Source: Sulfuricella sp. (GTDB taxonomy: Bacteria; Pseudomonadota; Gammaproteobacteria; Burkholderiales; Sulfuricellaceae). Taken from it: a stretch of 64,000 bases of DNA. The stretch lies in the NCBI GenBank assembly GCA_023266195.1, contig JAHFRP010000002.1, forward strand, positions 268,135 through 332,134, in the 5' to 3' direction. This document shows, one piece after another, positions 43,396 through 53,284 of the stretch. The notes under the pieces were generated by a model, which worked only from the letters and a program-made list of their open reading frames with translations, did not search any database and had not been told where the DNA came from. Position numbers and translations under genes: made by a program. Each line of letters opens with the position of its first letter. The first letter of the stretch is position 1.

Positions 43396-44499
43396 CTAAA
43401 TGACTTCCAGATCGGCGCGCAAAGCGCCTGCGGCCTTCATCGCCTGGAGAATGGCAAGCAGGTCCTGCGGCGTGGCGCCCACCGCGTTAAGCGCTTTCAC
43501 CACGTCGTTGAGCGACGCGCTTTTCGGCAGCGGCACCAGCCCGCCTTTTTCCGCCTTGATGTCGATTTGCGTCTTCTGCACCACCACCGTCTCGCCGCCG
43601 GAAAAGGGCGGCGGCTGGCTCACCATCGGATCGCTGGAGATGGTCACGGTCAGGCTGCCATGGGCAACCGCGCAGGCGTCGATCATGACCGATTTGTTCA
43701 TCACGATCGATCCGGTGCGTGCATTCATGATCACCTTCGCCAGCGTTTCACCGGGAATTACCGTCAAATTCTCCATGCGAGCCAGGAAAGAAACCCGCAG
43801 GTTGTTGTCGCGCGGTGCCAGCACCCTGATCACGCGGCCGTTCTCCGCGTTGGCCGTGCCTTCGCCGAAGGAGCGGTTGACCGAGGTGACCACCCGGCTG
43901 GCGGTGGTATAGTCGGACTCCTTCAATTCCAGCGTAATGTAATCGCCCTGTCCCAGGCTGGTTTCGACGGCACGTTCGACCGTCGCGCCATCGGTGATGC
44001 GACCGACGCTCAGCTGGTTGACCTGGACGCTGGCTCCGCCAGCCGAGGCGCCCACGCCGCCCACCATCAGGTTGCCTTGCGCCATGCCATACACCTGGCC
44101 GTCCGCGCCTTTCAGCGGCGTCATCACCAGCGTGCCGCCGCGCAGGCTCTTGGCGTTGCCGATGGAAGAAACGGTCACGTCGATCGTCTGGCCCGGTTTG
44201 GCAAAGGGTGGCAGCACCGCCGTTACAGTCACCGCCGCCACATTTTTCAGCTGCAGGCTGGTGCCGGCCGGCAAATTCACGCCCAGCTGGCCGAGCATGC
44301 TTATGATGCTTTGCACGGTAAAAGGCGTCTGCGTGGTCTGGTCGCCGCTGCCGTCCAGTCCAACCACGATGCCGTATCCGACCAGCTGGTTGTTGCGTAC
44401 GCCCTGTATGTTGGCCAGATCCTTGATACGGTCCGCCTGCACCGGCATGGCGAGCAGTGCGACTGCCAGGAACACCATGATTTTTGTGAACTTGTTCAT
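43396..44499 (-). CDS. flgI: Flagellar P-ring protein FlgI
   Basis: A 367-residue periplasmic protein with signal peptide (MNKFTKIMVFLAVALLAMPVQA) and the conserved mature start DRIKDLANIQGVRNNQLVGYGIVVGLDGSGD. It builds the ring around the rod in the peptidoglycan layer. The start is the ATG that gives a proper signal peptide; a GTG four codons earlier is possible. Confidence 0.95.
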   Translation of the reverse strand: MNKFTKIMVFLAVALLAMPVQADRIKDLANIQGVRNNQLVGYGIVVGLDGSGDQTTQTPFTVQSIISMLGQLGVNLPAGTSLQLKNVAAVTVTAVLPPFAKPGQTIDVTVSSIGNAKSLRGGTLVMTPLKGADGQVYGMAQGNLMVGGVGASAGGASVQVNQLSVGRITDGATVERAVETSLGQGDYITLELKESDYTTASRVVTSVNRSFGEGTANAENGRVIRVLAPRDNNLRVSFLARMENLTVIPGETLAKVIMNARTGSIVMNKSVMIDACAVAHGSLTVTISSDPMVSQPPPFSGGETVVVQKTQIDIKAEKGGLVPLPKSASLNDVVKALNAVGATPQDLLAILQAMKAAGALRADLEVI

Positions 44500-44514
44500 T
44501 CTCAACCCCACCGC

Positions 44515-45198
44515 TCAGAAAGGCAGAACCGACATGAAAAATCGGGTCAGCCAACCCATGGCCTGGGCCGAATCGACCTCGCCCCGACCTTTGAATTCGA
44601 TTCTCGCATCGGCCACCTGAGTGGAAAGCACGGTATTGGCCGATGTAATCACGGTCGGACTCACCACGCCGGAAAAGCGCACGTATTCGGTTCCTTCGTT
44701 GATGCCCATCTGTTTCTCGCCGCTTACCAGCAAATTGCCGTTGGGCAGCACTTCGACCACTGTCACGGTGATGGTGCCAGAAAAGGCATTTTTCTGCGAA
44801 CTATCGCCCTTCCCTTCGAACTTTTGGTCACCGCTGGCACTCAGGCTGCTGCCGAGGGGCTTCACCGTCAGGCCCAGGATCATGGGCGTGGCATCCATTG
44901 CCTGGGTTGCACTACTCGATTTCGAGCCGGTTGAACTCACGTTCTTGCTGGCTGTGGTGGTTTCGACGATGCTGATGGTAAGCACATCTCCGACGTTGCG
45001 GGCGCGCCGATCCTCGAACAACGGATTGGCGTAATTCGACCGGTAGATGGTACCGTTGGCAGCCATGCGTTCCGGCACCGGCGTCGAACGGGCGCTCATC
45101 GGCTGGTGCACGTTGGTGGACGGCACAGTCGAACAGCCCGACAAGATTGCCACCCCAGCCATCGCCACCAGCCCGACACGGAATCCAAATTTGTTCAT
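44515..45198 (-). CDS. flgH: Flagellar L-ring lipoprotein FlgH
   Basis: A 227-residue outer-membrane lipoprotein: signal peptide with lipobox ILSGC (Cys22), then the family segments LFEDRRARNVGDVLTI and LPNGNLLVSGEKQMGINEGTEYVRFSGVV. It forms the L ring. It lies in the leftward flg operon between flgG and flgI. Confidence 0.95.
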   Translation of the reverse strand: MNKFGFRVGLVAMAGVAILSGCSTVPSTNVHQPMSARSTPVPERMAANGTIYRSNYANPLFEDRRARNVGDVLTISIVETTTASKNVSSTGSKSSSATQAMDATPMILGLTVKPLGSSLSASGDQKFEGKGDSSQKNAFSGTITVTVVEVLPNGNLLVSGEKQMGINEGTEYVRFSGVVSPTVITSANTVLSTQVADARIEFKGRGEVDSAQAMGWLTRFFMSVLPF

Positions 45199-45223
45199 GG
45201 CATTACTCCCGGCTCACCCTAAA

Positions 45224-46006
45224 TCACATCTGCGTCAGTTTCTGCAACATCTGGTCGGAAGTCGTGATGGCTTTCGAATTGATTTCGTAAGCGCGCTGCG
45301 CCTGGATCATGTTCACCATTTCCTCCACCACGTTGACGTTGGAAGTCTCGACATAACCCTGGTTCAGCACCCCCAGGCCATTCGTTCCCGGCGTATTGGC
45401 CGATGGCGCCCCCGAAGCCGCCGTTTCCTGGAACAGATTCTCGCCGACGCTCTGCAACCCGGCAGGATTGATGAAACCCGCCAACTGGATGCTGCCGATC
45501 TGGGTCGGCGTGCTCGATCCAGGCTGCGTCACCGACACCGTGCCATCCTTGGCGATGGTTATGGTCTGCGCATTGGAAGGAATCGTCAGCGCGGGCTGTA
45601 TCGAATAGCCGCTGGAAGTCACCACCTGCCCCTGGCTGTCGACCTGGAAAGAGCCATCACGGGTGTAAGCCGTGGTGCCGTCCGGCGTCAATATCTGGAA
45701 CATGCCCTTGCCGCTGATCGCCACATCCAGGTTGTTGCCGGTTTGCTGCACGTTGCCTTGGGTAAAAATCCGTTCCACCGCCACCGGGCGGACGCCGGTG
45801 CCGAGCTGCAGGCCGCTGGGCAACTGCGTCTGCTGCGATGACTGCGCGCCCGGCTGGCGCAGCGTCTGGTAAAGCAGATCCTCGAACACCGGGCGCGACC
45901 GTTTGAAACCGTTGGTGCTGACGTTCGCCAGGTTGTTTGAGATCACGTCGATATTGGTCTGCTGAGCATCCAGGCCGGTTTTCGCGATCCATAGTGAGCG
46001 AATCAT
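45224..46006 (-). CDS. flgG: Flagellar distal rod protein FlgG
   Basis: A 260-residue rod protein, the typical length. N-terminal [35 protein letters not shown] and C-terminal [37 protein letters not shown] are the family's coiled-coil ends. It follows flgF after 13 bp. Confidence 0.96.
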   Translation of the reverse strand: MIRSLWIAKTGLDAQQTNIDVISNNLANVSTNGFKRSRPVFEDLLYQTLRQPGAQSSQQTQLPSGLQLGTGVRPVAVERIFTQGNVQQTGNNLDVAISGKGMFQILTPDGTTAYTRDGSFQVDSQGQVVTSSGYSIQPALTIPSNAQTITIAKDGTVSVTQPGSSTPTQIGSIQLAGFINPAGLQSVGENLFQETAASGAPSANTPGTNGLGVLNQGYVETSNVNVVEEMVNMIQAQRAYEINSKAITTSDQMLQKLTQM

Positions 46007-46019
46007 GTCTGGTCAATCC

Positions 46020-46763
46020 TTATGCGTTCAGGTTCATAATCTGGGATGATTTCTGCGAGTTGCTCTCGGCGCTTTGCAGCAATTTCATCTGCATATCGTA
46101 CTGCCGCGCCAGGCTGATCATGCTGACCAGCGCATCCACCGTATTCACATTGCTGGTTTCAAGCGATTTTTGTGCCAATACAACGTTGGCGTCCGCCGGA
46201 GCGGGCATGCCGCTACTCAGACGAAACAGCCCGTCGCCACTCTTGACCAAATCCGCATCCGGCGGATTGACCAGCTTCAGCCTTCCAACCGCAGCCACCG
46301 TATTGGGGCTTTGGCCGTTGGGAATGATCGAAACGGTACCGTCCTTCGCAATCGTCACCTCCGCATCGGGAGGAACCGCCAGCGGGCCGCCATCGCCCAT
46401 TACCGTCAGCCCGTTGCGGGTTTGCAGCAAACCGTTGGCGCCCACCAGCAAACTGCCGTTGCGGGTATAGGCTTCGCTGCCGTCCGCTGCCTGCACGGCA
46501 ATCCACCCCTTGCCCTGCACCGCCACATCCAGGTCGCGGTCGGTATTCTGGATTACGCCGGACGAAAGATCCGCTCCAACCGTCGAGTCCACGACGAACG
46601 CGCGCGTTTGCGCCCCATCCCCCATCACCGGCAGGGCGCGAAAAGCGCTGACTTCGGCCTTGAACCCGATGGTGGAGACATTCGCCAGATTATGCGACAC
46701 CAACGCCTGCTGGTTCATGGTGTGCGTGGCACCGCTCATTGCGACGTAGATCATGCGATCCAT
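46020..46763 (-). CDS. flgF: Flagellar proximal rod protein FlgF
   Basis: A 247-residue rod protein starting MDRMIYVAMSGATHTMNQQALVSHNLANVSTIGFKAEV, the FlgF form of the rod motif, with a C-terminal SNVNTVDALVSMISLARQYDMQMKLLQSAE segment. It lies between flgE and flgG. Confidence 0.95.
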   Translation of the reverse strand: MDRMIYVAMSGATHTMNQQALVSHNLANVSTIGFKAEVSAFRALPVMGDGAQTRAFVVDSTVGADLSSGVIQNTDRDLDVAVQGKGWIAVQAADGSEAYTRNGSLLVGANGLLQTRNGLTVMGDGGPLAVPPDAEVTIAKDGTVSIIPNGQSPNTVAAVGRLKLVNPPDADLVKSGDGLFRLSSGMPAPADANVVLAQKSLETSNVNTVDALVSMISLARQYDMQMKLLQSAESNSQKSSQIMNLNA

Positions 46764-46790
46764 GTCATAAGCTCCCGAGCACTATCCGGA

Positions 46791-48068
46791 TTACCTGAGG
46801 TTGACCAGGGTCTGTAACATCGCATCCTGAGTCTTGATGGACTGTGCATTGGCCTGGTAAATCCGCTGCGCGGTAATCATCTTGACCAGTTCGGCAGTCA
46901 TGTCGACGTTGGAATCCTCGGTCGCCGAGGATTGCAGCACGCCCATCCCGGCCGTGCCCGGCAGGTTCACCAGTGCCTGGCCGGAAGCCGCCGTGAGCTC
47001 CCACTGATTGCCACCCAGCGACACCAAGCCCTGTGGATTGGAGAAACTGTAGAGCTCGATCTGCCCCAGCGGCCTGTTCTTGCCATTGGTGTAGTGGCCC
47101 AGGATGACTCCTTTCCCGTCGATGTTGTAGCTCGCCAGACTGCCACTCATATTGCCGTCCTGGGTTGCCGCAGTAACCCCGAACGGACCGCCATACTGGG
47201 TAGCGTTGGTCAGATCCAGCTTGATAGGGCCGAAAGAAGCACCTAGCTTAGGATCGATCGCGGCGAGATTGATCTGGACGCTCGGCGTCGCGCCTGATGC
47301 GACTTGCCCGGCAGCATTGAACGCCAACGTGGTGAGGGGAGACGACGGGCTCAATGCCGCGCTGGTGCCATATCCATCCACCGACAGGTGCACATCCCAG
47401 GAATTTGCCGCTGTTTTCACGAAATATAGCGTTGCGGTGTGAGCGATCCCTTGGCTATCATAGATGGAGAGCGACGTGGAATTGTTGTAACTCGTAGGGT
47501 CCGGGGAGACGGGCGCCGGCGCGACGGCTTTGGGATCGGGGTCGGTCCAGGTTCCGGTCGGCACTGCCGCATTGGCGTTGAGGTTCATGGTGAGGCCCAT
47601 GGTCGTGGTCGGGGTCGCGCTCATGTCCTGGCTATTGATCCGCAGGCCGGCGGTGACCGTGGATAATTTTCCCGCCGTATCGTAAGCCAATCCCTGCAAC
47701 TGGTTCCCCGCGCTGGTAACGATGTAGCCGTCCTTGTCCAGATGGAACTGGCCGTTGCGCGTGAAATTGGGGCTGGAACTCCCGGCCGGCGCAACGCCGA
47801 AGAAACCGGTGCCGTTGATGGCGATGTCCAGCGGGTTGTTGGTTACCGTGATGTTGCCTTGAGTGAACTGCTGCGCCACGGCCGACAACTGGGTGCCGAT
47901 GCCGACCGGCGCCACCCCGGAACCCGCCAACGAAGCGGCGAACACATCCCCGAACTGCGCCTGCGCGGCCTTGAATCCGGCCGTGCCCGAGTTGGCCACG
48001 TTGTTGCCGACCACATCCAAGTACTTGGAAGCCGCATCCAGTCCGCTCAATCCCTGTTGTAAGCTCAT
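46791..48068 (-). CDS. flgE: Flagellar hook protein FlgE
   Basis: A 425-residue hook protein with N-terminal SLQQGLSGLDAASKYLDVVGNNVANSGTAGFKAAQAQF, a long variable beta-rich centre and C-terminal VDMTAELVKMITAQRIYQANAQSIKTQDAMLQTLVNLR. It polymerises into the universal joint. It starts 14 bp after flgD. Confidence 0.96.
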   Translation of the reverse strand: MSLQQGLSGLDAASKYLDVVGNNVANSGTAGFKAAQAQFGDVFAASLAGSGVAPVGIGTQLSAVAQQFTQGNITVTNNPLDIAINGTGFFGVAPAGSSSPNFTRNGQFHLDKDGYIVTSAGNQLQGLAYDTAGKLSTVTAGLRINSQDMSATPTTTMGLTMNLNANAAVPTGTWTDPDPKAVAPAPVSPDPTSYNNSTSLSIYDSQGIAHTATLYFVKTAANSWDVHLSVDGYGTSAALSPSSPLTTLAFNAAGQVASGATPSVQINLAAIDPKLGASFGPIKLDLTNATQYGGPFGVTAATQDGNMSGSLASYNIDGKGVILGHYTNGKNRPLGQIELYSFSNPQGLVSLGGNQWELTAASGQALVNLPGTAGMGVLQSSATEDSNVDMTAELVKMITAQRIYQANAQSIKTQDAMLQTLVNLR

Positions 48069-48082
48069 GATTTACTCCCTTC

Positions 48083-48742
48083 CTAAAATATCTGTTTAAC
48101 CTTGGCCACATCGACACTGCCCAGCACATCCGTATTCAGCGTCACCCCAGTGGCACCCAGGGAAACACTATCCACCTTGGCGAGCGCCAAACTGTCCGCC
48201 GCCACTGTGGTGCCGCCCTGCTTCGCGCTCACCTCGAAAGTGTAGGAACCATTGGCTGCGGTAGCGCCACCGTCGGTCGCCCCGTCCCACTGAAACATGA
48301 CGTTTCCCGCCTTCTGCGCGCCCATATCGACGCTGTGCAACTTGTTCCCGGCCGCGTCCTTGATCGTGACCACAGCCTGATCCACTGCCTGGCTCAGGGT
48401 GAAGCCACCGACAGCCGCGCCGTTTTGCAGTTGGATGCTAGACCCCGGCGCCAGCACGCTGCGGCCGATCATGGTAGCCGCCTGCAACGATTGGCTGGCG
48501 GTGAAGGATGTCGACATCGCCTGTAATGTGGCATTCAAAGTCTCGATCCCGGTCACCGTGCTCAGCTGAGCCATCTGCGAAGTGATCTGCGCGTTGTCCA
48601 TGGGATTGAGGGGGTCCTGATTTTGCATCTGGGTAACGAGCAACTTCAGGAAGCGATCCTGCGTCGCCTGAGACGAAGTGATGGCAGCCGCGCTCGCCGC
48701 GGCCGATGCCGTTGAACCGGTAACGCCTTGTGTCGTACTCAT
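48083..48742 (-). CDS. flgD: Flagellar hook cap protein FlgD
   Basis: A 219-residue protein: DRFLKLLVTQMQNQDPLNPMDNAQITSQMAQLSTVTGIE is the conserved FlgD N-terminal motif, followed by beta-rich FLG/tudor-like domains. It caps the growing hook and is needed for FlgE assembly. It lies between flgC and flgE. Confidence 0.95.
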   Translation of the reverse strand: MSTTQGVTGSTASAAASAAAITSSQATQDRFLKLLVTQMQNQDPLNPMDNAQITSQMAQLSTVTGIETLNATLQAMSTSFTASQSLQAATMIGRSVLAPGSSIQLQNGAAVGGFTLSQAVDQAVVTIKDAAGNKLHSVDMGAQKAGNVMFQWDGATDGGATAANGSYTFEVSAKQGGTTVAADSLALAKVDSVSLGATGVTLNTDVLGSVDVAKVKQIF

Positions 48743-48764
48743 CTCGATCTCCTTATATTGAGGG

Positions 48765-49175
48765 CTACTGGCCCAGCGTAAGCGTTTTCAAAAGCAGCGT
48801 TTTGGCCGTATTCATCATGTCCACATTATTCTGGTAAGCGCGCGAAGCCGAGATCATGTTGACCATTTCCTCGACCACGTTAACATTAGGCATGGACACA
48901 TAACCCTGGCTATCCGCCAGCGGATGCCTGGGGTCGTAGACGTGCTTCATCGGCGAGGGATCTTCGATCACGCCGTTCACCTTCACCCCCGACACACCGG
49001 CCCCGCTGCCGCCGAGCGGCGCGGATGAAAACACCACCTGCTTGGCGCGGTAAGGCTGGCCGGTCGAACTGGTCGCGCTATCGGCGTTGGCCAGGTTGCT
49101 CGCCACCACGTTGAGGCGCTGCGATTGCGCCGCCATACCCGAACTCGCTATGTTGAATACGTTGGTCAAGGACAT
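48765..49175 (-). CDS. flgC: Flagellar proximal rod protein FlgC
   Basis: A 136-residue rod protein with N-terminal [27 protein letters not shown] and C-terminal [39 protein letters not shown]. Its ATG overlaps the flgB stop (TAATG). Confidence 0.96.
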   Translation of the reverse strand: MSLTNVFNIASSGMAAQSQRLNVVASNLANADSATSSTGQPYRAKQVVFSSAPLGGSGAGVSGVKVNGVIEDPSPMKHVYDPRHPLADSQGYVSMPNVNVVEEMVNMISASRAYQNNVDMMNTAKTLLLKTLTLGQ

Positions 49176-49576
49176 TATTGGCTCTGTATCGCGGCTAGGA
49201 CGTCTTTGAATTTGTTGTGCAGCATATCGATCATGAATTCGTAATGGATGGCGTTGTCGGCGAACTGTGCCCGCTCCGCGTCCATATCCACGGTGTTGCC
49301 GTCAATGCTGGGCTGCACGGCGGAACGGTAAAGCGCTTGCGCATTCAGGGTACCGCCGGAAGGTTGCGCATGGCCAGCCGACGTCGCGCTCAATCTCAGC
49401 GCCCCCGCTTGTGCGCCTTGGACGCGCTGCAGCTCCTTGGCAAAATCGATATCCCTCGCCTTGTAGCCGGGCGTGTCCGCGTTGGCAATATTGGACGCGA
49501 GCACCTGCTGGCGGTACGCGCGCAGACTCAACGCATCCTCCATGAACTTGAACTCGCTGCTTGCGCCGGTGATCAT
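49175..49576 (-). CDS. flgB: Flagellar proximal rod protein FlgB
   Basis: A 133-residue rod protein with [31 protein letters not shown] and a C-terminal [26 protein letters not shown] segment. The start is the second of two close ATGs, 9 bp after GGGGA; the upstream one has no spacing for a binding site. It is the first gene of the leftward flgB-J unit and follows a sigma-54 site. Confidence 0.95.
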   Translation of the reverse strand: MITGASSEFKFMEDALSLRAYRQQVLASNIANADTPGYKARDIDFAKELQRVQGAQAGALRLSATSAGHAQPSGGTLNAQALYRSAVQPSIDGNTVDMDAERAQFADNAIHYEFMIDMLHNKFKDVLAAIQSQ

Positions 49577-49615
49577 GCTTACCATTCCCCAATAAAACTC
49601 ACACAACAAGGAAAA

Positions 49616-49631
49616 AGCACGAAGCATGCCA
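49616..49631 (-). promoter_or_regulatory. Sigma-54 (RpoN) promoter for the flgB operon
   Basis: On the minus strand TGGCATGCTTCGTGCT matches the -24/-12 consensus TGGCACGrNNNTTGCW, with GG and GC separated by exactly 10 bp. It lies 40 bp before the flgB ATG, giving transcription start near 49604. An enhancer-binding activator such as FleQ/FlrC would be needed. Confidence 0.75.
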
Positions 49632-49739
49632 CCCGCCAATTAGCATCCGGCATGGCGCCAGCCGGGCAAATTCAGGGAAAACAAAAGAAGGGGAAAAAAG
49701 GCAACGGCAAGAATTGCCGCCCACGGCAAAATTGTTCGC

Positions 49740-51533
49740 CTAATCGGCGGCAACAACCCGGTTCCGACCAGCGGCTTTTGCCTTGTAAAGCGCCTGGTCA
49801 GCGCGCGTGATAATTGAATCAGCCGACTCATCCTGCATGCGCAGGGCCACCCCGGCACTGAAGGTAATCAGCAACTTCTCGTTTTTGTGCAGGAAAAATT
49901 TCTTGGTCAACGCCCGCTGCAGCCTTGCCATGGCCTTCACTCCGTCTTCGATATTAGTCTCGGGAAGAATGATGACGAACTCCTCGCCGCCAAAACGGGC
50001 AATGATGTCGGCAGGCCGGAGGGTTTCTTTTACCACGCGCACCAGGTGAATCAGCGCCTCGTCGCCGATATCATGGCCGTAGGTATCGTTAAGGCGCTTG
50101 AAGTGATCGATATCGAGCAGGCCCACGCAAATAGGCGTTTTCGATCGCTCGGCGCGGGCGAATTCACGCCCGAAAGCATCGTCCATGCCGCGCCGATTGA
50201 GGGTGCCCGTCAGATAATCCTCATGTACCAGGCTGGTGGTCTTGTCGAGCTTGGACTCCAATTGCCTGACCTTGCTTTCGGCAGCCTCGACCCGCCTGTG
50301 CGTCTCCTTCATCTCGTCGCGCGAACGCTGCATATCGGCCTGCATGCCCTTGGTATCGCTCATCAGGCTGCCCAGAATCCGATTCAGTTGATTGATGTCC
50401 TCGGTCTTGCTGATCTGATCGGAATAGTTTTCGATCTTTTTGTGATACTCGGAAGTGCTGAAAGACATCTCGCCCAGCCGGTCGATGAATGAGGTCACCA
50501 TTTGCTTCAGGGTGGTTTTCGCCTCGTTCAAGCCTTGTTTAAGGGCTCCCTGCTTGTAGATCACCTCCTTGAAGCTGCGTTCCGCCTCGAAGATAATCCG
50601 CGGGTTCAAGGGATGCGAAATGATTTCCTGAACCACGGCAATCTGGCCTTGCAACCATTGATCGTCCAGTGACAACTCGCCGATGTTCTGTACCAACAAC
50701 TTCAACAGTCTCAGCAGCCCCTCCAGGATTACCGCATCGGATTCGCCGCGAAGTTCAAGCTTGATCCAGAACTGCTTGAGCGATCTGGACAGCTTGTCCA
50801 GTGCCGCCACATTCTCTGCGGCGCGCACCGTGACCGACAGCGTGTTGGCCTCCCCCGCCAACTCGGGAAATTGCGATAAACGCGGCACGATCCCGATTTC
50901 CAGGGTCTGGGCCAGCATATCCCTCAACAGCCTGAAGTTTTCCGTGGAAAATGCATCCGCGCTCGCCGCAAGCACCTTTACCGCCTCGACCGGAGCCGAA
51001 TCCTGCACGGCCTCCGCAACTGCCCCCCCCTCCATCTCCACCGCCACCTGAGCCGGGCTCCCACCCCACGCGCCCACCAACGCGTGCAGTTTTTTGTACA
51101 AGGCGGCAGAATCGGTAGAAAAGTTGATCAAAACCCGCTCCAGGCTCTCTTTCTTTCTGGCGACAGTCAGCCCGCTCTGCTTGAGTTCCCACTGTTTCAG
51201 TAAATCCCGGATCAGCTCCGCCCATGAAATCTCGCCGTCCACCGGGTAGCCCAGCAGAGCGGAGAAATCTGATTCGACCGCATGCCAGTCACGGGCTCCG
51301 ATCGCTTTTTCAATGCGGGTCAGGGTCTGGCTCAGTGTGGGGTTTTTCCTGGACAGGTCCTGCAGCATCTTCTGCATTGCCCGTTCGACGTCCTGGCCGT
51401 CTGAAACCGCCGGGCTACCGGATATTTCGTTGTAAATTTTTTGGTAATTCTCCGGCGTCGGAGCCATACGCTGCGCCACGAGGAGCTTGAATGTCTCGCG
51501 CGCGAGTTCAGTAGGATTGGTGGGTGCCGGCAT
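49740..51533 (-). CDS. Cytoplasmic diguanylate cyclase in the flagellar cluster
   Basis: A 597-residue protein without membrane segments. The first ~330 residues are a helical region with no domain I can name; a coiled coil follows (about 340-430, QADMQRSRDEMKETHRRVEAAESKVRQLESKLDK) and then a GGDEF domain with GGEEF at 515-519 and the RPAD I-site at 506-509. It should make c-di-GMP with product inhibition. It lies between flgB and divergent flgA, on the same strand as flgB, so a motility-related role is likely. A cytosolic input signal through the N-terminal region is inference. Confidence 0.9.
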   Translation of the reverse strand: MPAPTNPTELARETFKLLVAQRMAPTPENYQKIYNEISGSPAVSDGQDVERAMQKMLQDLSRKNPTLSQTLTRIEKAIGARDWHAVESDFSALLGYPVDGEISWAELIRDLLKQWELKQSGLTVARKKESLERVLINFSTDSAALYKKLHALVGAWGGSPAQVAVEMEGGAVAEAVQDSAPVEAVKVLAASADAFSTENFRLLRDMLAQTLEIGIVPRLSQFPELAGEANTLSVTVRAAENVAALDKLSRSLKQFWIKLELRGESDAVILEGLLRLLKLLVQNIGELSLDDQWLQGQIAVVQEIISHPLNPRIIFEAERSFKEVIYKQGALKQGLNEAKTTLKQMVTSFIDRLGEMSFSTSEYHKKIENYSDQISKTEDINQLNRILGSLMSDTKGMQADMQRSRDEMKETHRRVEAAESKVRQLESKLDKTTSLVHEDYLTGTLNRRGMDDAFGREFARAERSKTPICVGLLDIDHFKRLNDTYGHDIGDEALIHLVRVVKETLRPADIIARFGGEEFVIILPETNIEDGVKAMARLQRALTKKFFLHKNEKLLITFSAGVALRMQDESADSIITRADQALYKAKAAGRNRVVAAD

Positions 51534-51675
51534 ATGAGAGGTCGAGGGAATTCATTTTGTGCTCCGCTTCCTGGCGGAGGCCGTCGGGCGATGATAACAT
51601 CCGCCATATCCCGCTTCAATCGCTACCGCTTTTCGGGGTACAATTCAGCCCTACGGCAACCACTTCACAGCCCCG

Positions 51676-52404
51676 ATGGGAAACATCCCGGATCGATCCA
51701 TCCTCCGCATCGAACGCTTTTTCGTAGCGCTTTTATGCCTGATTTTTACCTTCGCCCCGGCGATGGCCAGCACCACGGGAATACAGGACATCAACGCCAT
51801 CCGCAAAGCGGTGGAAACCTACGTTCATCAAAACACCACCGGCCTGCCCGGACAAGCCACTCTGACCGTAGGCGCAATCGACCCGCGCCTGCAACTCCCG
51901 GCCTGTAATATGCCTGAGGTTTTCCTCCCCACCGGGAGCCGCCTCTGGGGCAACACCACAGTAGGCGTCCGCTGCTCGAGCGCCACCCCGTGGACCATTT
52001 ATGTGCCCGTCAGCGTCAAAGTCATGACACAGATTGCCGTCGCAGCACGCCCTCTCGCCTCCGGGCAAACCATCGGCCAGGCCGACATCCTGATGCAAAA
52101 CAGCGACCTGTCACAACAGCCATCCAGCATCATTTTGGATCCATCCCAGATCGTCGGCAGGGCGCTTATCAGCGGCGCGGCATCGGGCCAAGCATTCCGC
52201 CCCGACATGCTGCGCACGCCGCAAGTCATCCAGCAGGGGCAAACGGTCAAGCTCATGGCGAAGGGCAGCGGGTTCCAGGTCAGCTCGGAAGGCAAGGCGC
52301 TCGCCAACGCGAACCTGGGCCAGGTCGTGCCGGTGCGCACCCAGAGCGGCCAGGTCATCAATGGCATCGCACGAGAAAACGGCACCGTGGAAGTGAATTT
52401 TTGA
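51676..52404 (+). CDS. flgA: Flagellar P-ring assembly chaperone FlgA
   Basis: A 242-residue periplasmic protein with a signal peptide (cleavage near ..PAMAS, residue ~31) and a C-terminal SAF-type domain (VAVAARPLASGQTIGQADI... LRTPQVIQQGQTVKLMAKGSGFQVSSEGKALANANLGQ). It helps FlgI assemble the P ring. It diverges from the GGDEF gene; GTACAAT at about 51635-51641 may be a -10 box. FlgM and FlgN genes, often next to flgA, are absent here. Confidence 0.93.
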   Translation: MGNIPDRSILRIERFFVALLCLIFTFAPAMASTTGIQDINAIRKAVETYVHQNTTGLPGQATLTVGAIDPRLQLPACNMPEVFLPTGSRLWGNTTVGVRCSSATPWTIYVPVSVKVMTQIAVAARPLASGQTIGQADILMQNSDLSQQPSSIILDPSQIVGRALISGAASGQAFRPDMLRTPQVIQQGQTVKLMAKGSGFQVSSEGKALANANLGQVVPVRTQSGQVINGIARENGTVEVNF

Positions 52405-52424
52405 AACAACCATCATGAGGCGCT

Positions 52425-53279
52425 ATGACCGCTAACATCCTGGACGGCAAGGCGCTGTCCGAAAAAATCCTGCAACAAGTCAGGCAACGCGTGGACGCAC
52501 GCCTGGCTGAAAACAAGCGGGCTCCGGCCCTGGCGGTGATCCTGGTCGGCGAAGAGCCGGCCTCGGCGATTTACGTGCGCAACAAGCGGCGCTCCTGCGA
52601 AACCGCCGGCGTGCGCTCGGTGTCCCACGATCTGCCCGCAGCGACGACTCAGACGGAATTGCTGGCGCTGATCGACCAGCTCAACGACGACCCGGCGATC
52701 GACGGCATTCTGGTGCAGCTACCGCTGCCCAAGCACATCGACCCGGAAACCGTCATTGAGCGCATCGATCCCGGCAAGGATGTGGATGGCTTCCACCCCT
52801 ACAATATCGGCCGCCTCGCCCTGCGCATGCCGCTGCTGCGCCCCTGCACGCCGCGTGGCGTCATCACCCTGCTCAAGTCCAGCGGTGAAGAACTCAAGGG
52901 TAAACACGCCGTGATCGTCGGCGCCTCCAACATCGTCGGACGCCCGATGGGCCTGGAACTATTGCTGGCCGGCTGCACCGTCACCACGACCCACCGCTTC
53001 ACCCGCGACTTGCCGGACTTCGTGCGGCAGGCCGAAATCCTGGTGGTGGCCGTGGGCAAGCCTAAATTCATCCAGGGCAATTGGATCGGTGAAGGCGCAA
53101 CCGTAATCGACGTCGGCATCAACCGTCTGCCGGACGGCAGCATCTGCGGCGACGTCGAGTTCGACATAGCGCGCCAGCGCGCCGCCTGGATCACGCCGGT
53201 GCCTGGCGGCGTCGGCCCGATGACGGTGGCCACCCTGCTGGAGAACACGCTGGATGCAGCAGAAAAACACGTCCCGTGA
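52425..53279 (+). CDS. folD: Methylenetetrahydrofolate dehydrogenase/cyclohydrolase FolD
   Basis: A 284-residue bifunctional enzyme of one-carbon metabolism. [21 protein letters not shown] carries the active-site Tyr and Lys, and [29 protein letters not shown] and [16 protein letters not shown] (NADP binding) are all intact. It interconverts methylene- and formyl-tetrahydrofolate. It lies 20 bp after flgA. Confidence 0.96.
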   Translation: MTANILDGKALSEKILQQVRQRVDARLAENKRAPALAVILVGEEPASAIYVRNKRRSCETAGVRSVSHDLPAATTQTELLALIDQLNDDPAIDGILVQLPLPKHIDPETVIERIDPGKDVDGFHPYNIGRLALRMPLLRPCTPRGVITLLKSSGEELKGKHAVIVGASNIVGRPMGLELLLAGCTVTTTHRFTRDLPDFVRQAEILVVAVGKPKFIQGNWIGEGATVIDVGINRLPDGSICGDVEFDIARQRAAWITPVPGGVGPMTVATLLENTLDAAEKHVP

Positions 53280-53284
53280 GCCGG

